A stretch of 17,463 nucleotides of DNA. Origin: Candidatus Wolfebacteria bacterium GW2011_GWE2_44_13 (lineage in GTDB: Bacteria; Patescibacteria; Paceibacteria; UBA6257; UBA9933). Location: the NCBI GenBank assembly GCA_001000675.1, contig LCHW01000005.1:1-17463 (forward strand), read 5' to 3'. A program made the position numbers and the translations under genes. A model generated the notes under the pieces. The model was not told where the DNA came from. It saw only the letters and a program-made list of their open reading frames with translations, and searched no databases. This document shows positions 13,152 to 17,463 of the stretch, one piece after another. How positions within the stretch are numbered: position 1 is the first letter of the stretch; each line of letters starts with the position of its first letter.

Positions 13152-13343
13152 GATATTTTATTGTAAAGTGGGTGAGTAAGGAGTAAACTATATAAGAACC
13201 CTCGATATAATCGAGTTACGGGATTGGTAGGGAGGTCGACTTCGCTTACTGACTCAGCAAATAAATAAGGTATCGCGTTATATGGTGATACGAGACATGT
13301 TTAATAGTTAATTCACAAATAAATAATTAAGAAATATATAAAA

Positions 13344-14606
13344 ATGGTTAATAAAAAATCAATAATAATAGCATCAATTGCGTTTCTTGCAACAGTCGGT
13401 CCAGTTACTGCCTTCGCAGCTGGCCCAGCCCCTGTGGATCTTGGATCAGCGGGTAGTTTTGTTATTTTAGGAAAAACAGGAATTTCGACAACCGGAACAA
13501 CTGTGATTACGGGAAACATCGGTGTAAGCCCAGTCGCCGCGACATATATAACAGGATTTGGACCAATAATGGATGTTTCGAATACATTTTCAACATCCGC
13601 ATTAGTAAACGGGAAAATATACGCATCTGATTATACAGAACCTACTCCAGCCACGATGACTGCGGCGATTAGTGCTATGGAAACTGCGTACACTGATGCC
13701 GCTGGCCGGACGTTACCTACGGCAACTGAACTAGGTGCGGGTAATATCGGAGGAATGACACTAGCCCCTGGGCTTTATAAGTGGGGAACGGATGTTACGA
13801 TCCCGTCAGATGTCACACTCTCAGGTACTGCGAATGATGTCTGGATATTTCAAATCGCAGGGAAGCTTGATATTAGCTCTGCAACAAAAGTAATTTTGAG
13901 CGGTGGCGCACAGGCTTCGAATATCTTCTGGCAAGTCGCTGGACAGACAACAATCGGAACGGGTGCTGTCTTTAATGGAAATATATTAGATCAAACAGCA
14001 ATTGTATTGAATACGGGCGCAACGCTTAATGGACGAGCACTTGCACAAAGTGCAGTTACATTGGATGCGAGTGTCGTTACCGGACTAACCGCAACGGTAC
14101 AGGCGCCAGTGACACCGGTAGTCACGGCAACTCCAGCTACACCAGCAATCCCCGCTACTTCGAGTCAAACGACGTCAGGAGGATATACATATACAACTCC
14201 AGCTACACCAGCAGTGCCAGCAACTCCGGCGTCGGCAGCTACGAACGCAGTATTACAAAGTCAATTAGATGGATTAGTAGTGGTCTTGCAGCAGCTTCAC
14301 GCGCAGATACAAGCGAAACAGCAAGGTGCTTCAGGATTAACAACGAATGTTGGGCAACAAGTAAAGGCAATCGTTGCTAATCTCCGCGTTGGGACGAGGG
14401 GGGATGATGTAAAAACACTTCAACAGTTCTTGGTTGCGCAAGCAAAAGGTGTTGCGGCGCAAGCACTTGCAAAAAATGGTACGACAACAACATTCGGAAA
14501 TCTTACGCGCGCAGCACTTGCAGAATTTCAGGCAAGCGTAGGAATCAGCCCGGCTCTTGGAAATTTTGGGTCGATAACTCGGGCATATATACAAGCAAAT
14601 TACTAA
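13344..14606 (+). CDS. Secreted DUF3494 (ice-binding-like) protein with C-terminal peptidoglycan-binding-like domain
   Basis: 420 residues. Signal peptide about 1-25 (basic MVNKK, hydrophobic core, AFA cleavage). The DUF3494 domain spans about 30-248: PVDLGSAGSFVILGKTGIST, the ITGNIGVSP block, FSTSALVNGKIYASDY, a helix with METAYTDAAGR, LAPGLYKW, DVWIFQIAGKL and the repeated outer strands to NGRALAQSAVTLD. DUF3494 is a beta-solenoid fold first known from microbial ice-binding proteins; members also serve as adhesins, so ice binding itself is not shown. A Pro/Thr/Ala linker (257-300) and a short coiled-coil (about 302-327) lead to a PG_binding_1-like domain (about 348-417, LRVGTRGDDVKTLQQFL, FGNLTRAALAEFQ). 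Such a domain could tether it to the cell wall. It forms a tandem pair with the next gene. No SD. Confidence 0.92.
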   Translation: MVNKKSIIIASIAFLATVGPVTAFAAGPAPVDLGSAGSFVILGKTGISTTGTTVITGNIGVSPVAATYITGFGPIMDVSNTFSTSALVNGKIYASDYTEPTPATMTAAISAMETAYTDAAGRTLPTATELGAGNIGGMTLAPGLYKWGTDVTIPSDVTLSGTANDVWIFQIAGKLDISSATKVILSGGAQASNIFWQVAGQTTIGTGAVFNGNILDQTAIVLNTGATLNGRALAQSAVTLDASVVTGLTATVQAPVTPVVTATPATPAIPATSSQTTSGGYTYTTPATPAVPATPASAATNAVLQSQLDGLVVVLQQLHAQIQAKQQGASGLTTNVGQQVKAIVANLRVGTRGDDVKTLQQFLVAQAKGVAAQALAKNGTTTTFGNLTRAALAEFQASVGISPALGNFGSITRAYIQANY

Positions 14607-14640
14607 TACAATAATTAATAAAAACTAACATATATATTAC

Positions 14641-16737
14641 ATGAAAATACTGAGTAAAAATTCATTATTAATTGCCTTGGTCGGGTTCTTCGTTCTCGGG
14701 CTAGGGGGAGCGAATACTGCACTCGCAGGCAACCCAGAGTTGCCGGTAGATCTTGGATCAGCGGGCAACTTTAGAATTCTCGCAAAAACAGCCGTAACAA
14801 CAACCGGCGCAACTTCGATAACTGGAGATATCGGATTAAGCCCGGCAGCGGCATCCTTTATTACCGGATTTAGTTTAGTAGCTGATCCTACAAATAGATT
14901 TTCAACATCAGCATTAGTGACAGGAAAAATTTACGCAGCAGATTATGCAGTGCCTACTCCGGCGACAATGACAACCGCGGTAAGCGATATGGAAACCGCA
15001 TATACAAATGCAGCGGGAAGAACAATTCCAGATGGTACTAATCTTGGAACTGGAGTGAGCGACAAAGATATTAGCGGATTAACCTTTACCCCTGGACTCT
15101 ACAAGTGGGATAACGGCGTGATTATATCGGCATCAGGCGCAACAACGACCGATGTTACCCTTGCGGGTAGCGCAAGCGATGTTTGGATATTCCAGATCGC
15201 AGGCAACCTCGACGTTGCATCTGGTGGAAGTATTCCAAATGGTGCAAAAATAATACTCAGCGGCGGAGCTGTTGCCTCAAATGTTTTTTGGCAAGTCGGA
15301 GGTCTTACGGGAGCAACGCTTGGAACATACTCAACATTTAAAGGAAATATCTTGAGCGCAAAACAGGTTATTATGCAAACCGGTGCAGTATTGGAAGGAA
15401 GAGCATTAGCGCAAACACAAGTTACGCTTGATGCAAATACGGTTTCGGGGCCAGTGGCTTCAGGACCTGGTACTATTACCGTTGTAAAAACAGTTATTAA
15501 TGACAACGGTCAGCTTGGGACTATTGCCACGTTCCCGCTCTTTATTAACGGATCGTCCGTTGTTTCCGGTGTGACAAATAATTTTGCTGCCGGTACCTAT
15601 ACAGTGACGGAAACAGGCGCAGACTACTATCGTGGTGCATTTTCTGGAGATTGTAATGGAAGCGGCCAAGTTGTTTTAGCAGCTGGTGAAAACAAATTCT
15701 GTGTAGTAACAAACGATGATGTTGTTCCTGCTGGTCAAGTGTATGTTGCTCCGGTTGTTCCACCAACCCCACCACTTATCGACGTAGTAAAGGTTCCAAG
15801 CCCATTGGCATTGCCAGCAGGCCCTGGTGCGGTAACTTACACCTATACACTTCGCAACGTTGGAACAGTTTCAGCGACCAACATAACAATGGTTGGCGAT
15901 ACCTGTAGTCCAATAGTATTAGTCTCTGGCGATACTAATGCGGATGCAAAACTCGATGTGAATGAAACATGGGTATATAGTTGCTCGACAACATTAGCAA
16001 AAACTCATACCAATACTGTCACGGCAACTGGGTGGGCAAACGGAGTAAGTGCCGTTGATGTAGCAAGTGCTACTGTTATTGTTGGAACGCCGGTCATTCC
16101 ATCAATCATTCCGCCGATCATTCACATCACGGTGGTTCCAAGTCCGTTGGCGCTTCGCGCTGAAGGAGGGGTGGTTACATACACTAAAATGGTAACCAAT
16201 CCAGGCGCAGTTGCGTTAAGTAATGTTCGCATAACAGATGATAAGTGTGGAACAATACGATATATTCTTGGAGATACAAACAAGGATGCAAAACTTGATA
16301 CATCTGAGACATGGGTATATATGTGTCAGGCAAACTTAACAAGAAGTACTACAAATATTGCACAGGCCACCGGTGAGGCTAACGGTTTACTAGCGAGAGA
16401 CCTTGCTATTACAACTGTTCTCGTAGCTGCGCCGAGCCTTCCAAACACGGGATACGGGGATACTGAAATGGGGGTAAAAGGTCTTACGCGAGCAGTCGCA
16501 ATCGCCGCCTTCCACCGATCGCTCGGGATTGGATCAGAAGGTAAGGACGTTGAAGCGCTACAAACTGCGCTTGAAGCAAAGGGGTTGCTTACAATGCCAA
16601 ATGGAGTTGCAAAGGGTTACTTCGGTAATCTCACGCGCAAGGCAGTTACAAAATATCAGGAAAATACTGGATTGCCGATGGTTGGAGTCTTTGGTCCTTT
16701 GACCAGAACAAAGATCGTCTCCGAATTACCTGAATAA
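14641..16737 (+). CDS. Large secreted DUF3494 protein with paired DUF11-like repeats and peptidoglycan-binding-like end
   Basis: 698 residues. Signal peptide about 1-29 (ending NTALA). The DUF3494 domain at about 36-270 closely parallels the upstream protein, with a few extra residues in loops. Next is a SpaA/prealbumin-like domain (about 277-361, ITVVKTVINDNGQ, FAAGTYTVTETG), then two DUF11-like repeats (about 378-482 and 494-597), each with a calcium-loop-like GDTNxDAKLDxxETWVY motif and paired cysteines (C422/C448, C536/C562). LPNTG at 600-604 is followed by a PG_binding_1-like domain (about 629-694), not by a membrane helix, so it does not look like a working sortase signal. The long stalk suggests display of the ice-binding-like head away from the wall. 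It lies 34 nt after its paralogue and probably shares its transcript. Confidence 0.92.
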   Translation: MKILSKNSLLIALVGFFVLGLGGANTALAGNPELPVDLGSAGNFRILAKTAVTTTGATSITGDIGLSPAAASFITGFSLVADPTNRFSTSALVTGKIYAADYAVPTPATMTTAVSDMETAYTNAAGRTIPDGTNLGTGVSDKDISGLTFTPGLYKWDNGVIISASGATTTDVTLAGSASDVWIFQIAGNLDVASGGSIPNGAKIILSGGAVASNVFWQVGGLTGATLGTYSTFKGNILSAKQVIMQTGAVLEGRALAQTQVTLDANTVSGPVASGPGTITVVKTVINDNGQLGTIATFPLFINGSSVVSGVTNNFAAGTYTVTETGADYYRGAFSGDCNGSGQVVLAAGENKFCVVTNDDVVPAGQVYVAPVVPPTPPLIDVVKVPSPLALPAGPGAVTYTYTLRNVGTVSATNITMVGDTCSPIVLVSGDTNADAKLDVNETWVYSCSTTLAKTHTNTVTATGWANGVSAVDVASATVIVGTPVIPSIIPPIIHITVVPSPLALRAEGGVVTYTKMVTNPGAVALSNVRITDDKCGTIRYILGDTNKDAKLDTSETWVYMCQANLTRSTTNIAQATGEANGLLARDLAITTVLVAAPSLPNTGYGDTEMGVKGLTRAVAIAAFHRSLGIGSEGKDVEALQTALEAKGLLTMPNGVAKGYFGNLTRKAVTKYQENTGLPMVGVFGPLTRTKIVSELPE

Positions 16738-16760
16738 TAAGAAAAGAAGAGAAAGTAAAC

Positions 16761-16785
16761 AAAGGCCCCGCAAAGCGGGGCCTTT
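16761..16785. terminator. Terminator after the DUF3494 pair
   Basis: 11-bp stem AAAGGCCCCGC (16761-16771) and GCGGGGCCTTT (16775-16785) with loop AAA, 23 nt past the stop. The T-run is short, but the stem is very stable. Confidence 0.8.
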
Positions 16786-16862
16786 ACTGTATTAATTACG
16801 GTAAAAAATATATATAATTAAGAAAAAGGTAGAGCAACAAAGCTATCGTTAATAACATAATC

Positions 16863-16868
16863 TATACT
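16863..16868 (+). promoter_or_regulatory. -10 element giving a leaderless PAS-protein mRNA
   Basis: TATACT at 16863-16868 lies seven nt before the ATG at 16876, so transcription should start at or next to the start codon. A second TATAAT at 16813-16818 would give a leader of about 50 nt. Confidence 0.5.
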
Positions 16869-16875
16869 CACTACT

Positions 16876-17463
16876 ATGGTTCAAGAGGCAACTACACAAC
16901 CAGAGGGGAAAAAGGAGGGAGGGTCACTTTTACAGCTCGCAGCGATTGTTGAAGAATCGCATGATGCTATTATTGGAAAGACACTCGACGGAATTATTAC
17001 GAGCTGGAACGGAGGTGCAACAAAAATGTTCGGGTATTTACCTGAAGAAGTAATTGGAAAGCCGATGACAAATTTATTCCCGCCCGAGCTGAAGGACGAG
17101 TTGCCTCGACTCCTTGAGAAGGTAAGGCGCGGGGAAATTATTGCCGATTATGATTCAATTTGGCTTCGGAAGGACGGAACTCGCGCCGACGTAGAATTCT
17201 CAATTTCCCCTGTGCATACCGAGGGGAGTGCAATCATTGGAGCCTCACTTGTTGGTCGCGATATTACGGCGCGTAAAACCGCAGAAGAATCAATGCGTCA
17301 GACCCAATTAATCGTAGAAAACTCATACGATGCAATTATCGGTGAAACGCTCGATAGTATCATCACGGGTTGGAATGGTGGCGCAGCAAAAATGTTTGGC
17401 TATACGGCACAAGAATCAATTGGCAAAAACATTTCCTTCTTGGCGCCGCCTGAAATGCAGGAT
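16876..17463 (+). CDS. Multi-PAS sensor protein, 3' end outside the window
   Basis: 196 codons are visible with no stop, so the gene is cut by the window edge. A polar N-terminus (1-18) precedes PAS domain 1 (about 20-138: IVEESHDAIIGKTLDGIITSW, GGATKMFGYLPEEVIGK, ending LVGRDITARKTAEE) and the start of PAS domain 2 (about 146 onward), which repeats the same motifs almost unchanged (IVENSYDAIIGETLDSIITGW, AKMFGYTAQESIGK). PAS domains sense ligands, redox state or light and pass the signal to a C-terminal kinase or cyclase domain, which is not visible. No membrane segment is seen, so it is probably cytoplasmic. A histidine kinase is the most common architecture, and it could in principle pair with the single-domain regulator at 2834; that is a guess. 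No SD; probably leaderless. Confidence 0.9.
   Translation, partial: MVQEATTQPEGKKEGGSLLQLAAIVEESHDAIIGKTLDGIITSWNGGATKMFGYLPEEVIGKPMTNLFPPELKDELPRLLEKVRRGEIIADYDSIWLRKDGTRADVEFSISPVHTEGSAIIGASLVGRDITARKTAEESMRQTQLIVENSYDAIIGETLDSIITGWNGGAAKMFGYTAQESIGKNISFLAPPEMQD

Larger units (their letters stand above)
12989..13343. other. Intergenic region between tRNA-Gly and the first DUF3494 gene
   Basis: 355 nt, AT-rich, no gene seen. It holds the tRNA promoter (13014-13042), a perfect DnaA-box match TTATCCACA at 13143-13151, a small hairpin CTCGA-TATAA-TCGAG at 13201-13215 that includes a TATAAT, and another possible hairpin GTATC/GATAC near 13270-13291. The promoter of the downstream gene is not clear; if the TATAAT at 13206-13211 is used the leader is about 125 nt. 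Confidence 0.6.

Noticed and set aside
12989..13343. Replication origin
   Set aside because: Only one exact and one near DnaA-box match, no dnaA or dnaN nearby.
16438..16455. Working sortase signal (LPNTG)
   Set aside because: No membrane helix or basic tail follows; the protein continues for 94 more residues in a wall-binding-like domain.

Overview
The window looks like the genome of an uncultured member of the Candidate Phyla Radiation (Patescibacteria), most likely the Parcubacteria lineage. The grounds are a short, divergent 16S rRNA with base changes at the usual universal primer sites, a compact type IV pilus cluster of the kind seen in Parcubacteria, small intergenic gaps, and several surface proteins ending in peptidoglycan-binding-like domains. 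This placement is inference from sequence character; no database was searched. The standard genetic code fits all reading frames.

Layout. Positions 4-1436 hold a 16S rRNA gene on the + strand; its last ~50 nt and the next ~20 nt are tandemly duplicated (69-nt period). Positions 1437-2833 are gene-poor: hairpin repeats, one small secreted-protein gene on the - strand with its own consensus promoter, Shine-Dalgarno (SD) site and terminator, a cluster of REP/dRS3-like palindromes, and a long imperfect inverted repeat. Positions 2834-11785 hold a single-domain response regulator and a type IV pilus locus: major pilin, PilB ATPase, PilC platform protein, a GspH/FimT-like pseudopilin, a large minor pilin with aromatic repeats and a beta-sandwich-like end, a small membrane protein, a PilX-like protein and a PilM-PilN fusion. 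Positions 11837-12988 hold a ParB-like gene and tRNA-Gly(UCC), both on the - strand. Positions 13344-16737 hold two paralogous DUF3494 (ice-binding-like) secreted proteins with C-terminal peptidoglycan-binding-like domains. From 16876 to the end is the start of a multi-PAS sensor protein.

How the genes work together. The pilus locus supplies the assembly ATPase, inner-membrane platform, actin-like cytoplasmic scaffold, major pilin and several minor pilins. PilT, PilD, PilO and PilQ are not in the window. The response regulator and the PAS protein are plausible signalling parts, but their partners are not seen. The two DUF3494 proteins and the large minor pilin are candidate surface or adhesive proteins.

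The most notable theme is translation and transcription style. The 3' tail of the 16S rRNA carries AUUAA where the anti-SD CCUCC should be. Ten of the twelve protein genes lack an SD; several have an extended -10 promoter (TGnTATACT or TGnTATAAT) so close to the ATG that the mRNA would be leaderless or nearly so. The two genes that do have clear SD sites (1822-2139 and 11837-12778) are also the only - strand protein genes and are about 52-54% GC by a hand count of sample lines, against about 35-40% in the pilus genes. Other points of interest are a 13-bp inverted repeat enclosing a promoter and a terminator in front of pilC, a paired repeat around the ParB-like promoter region, and the REP cluster.
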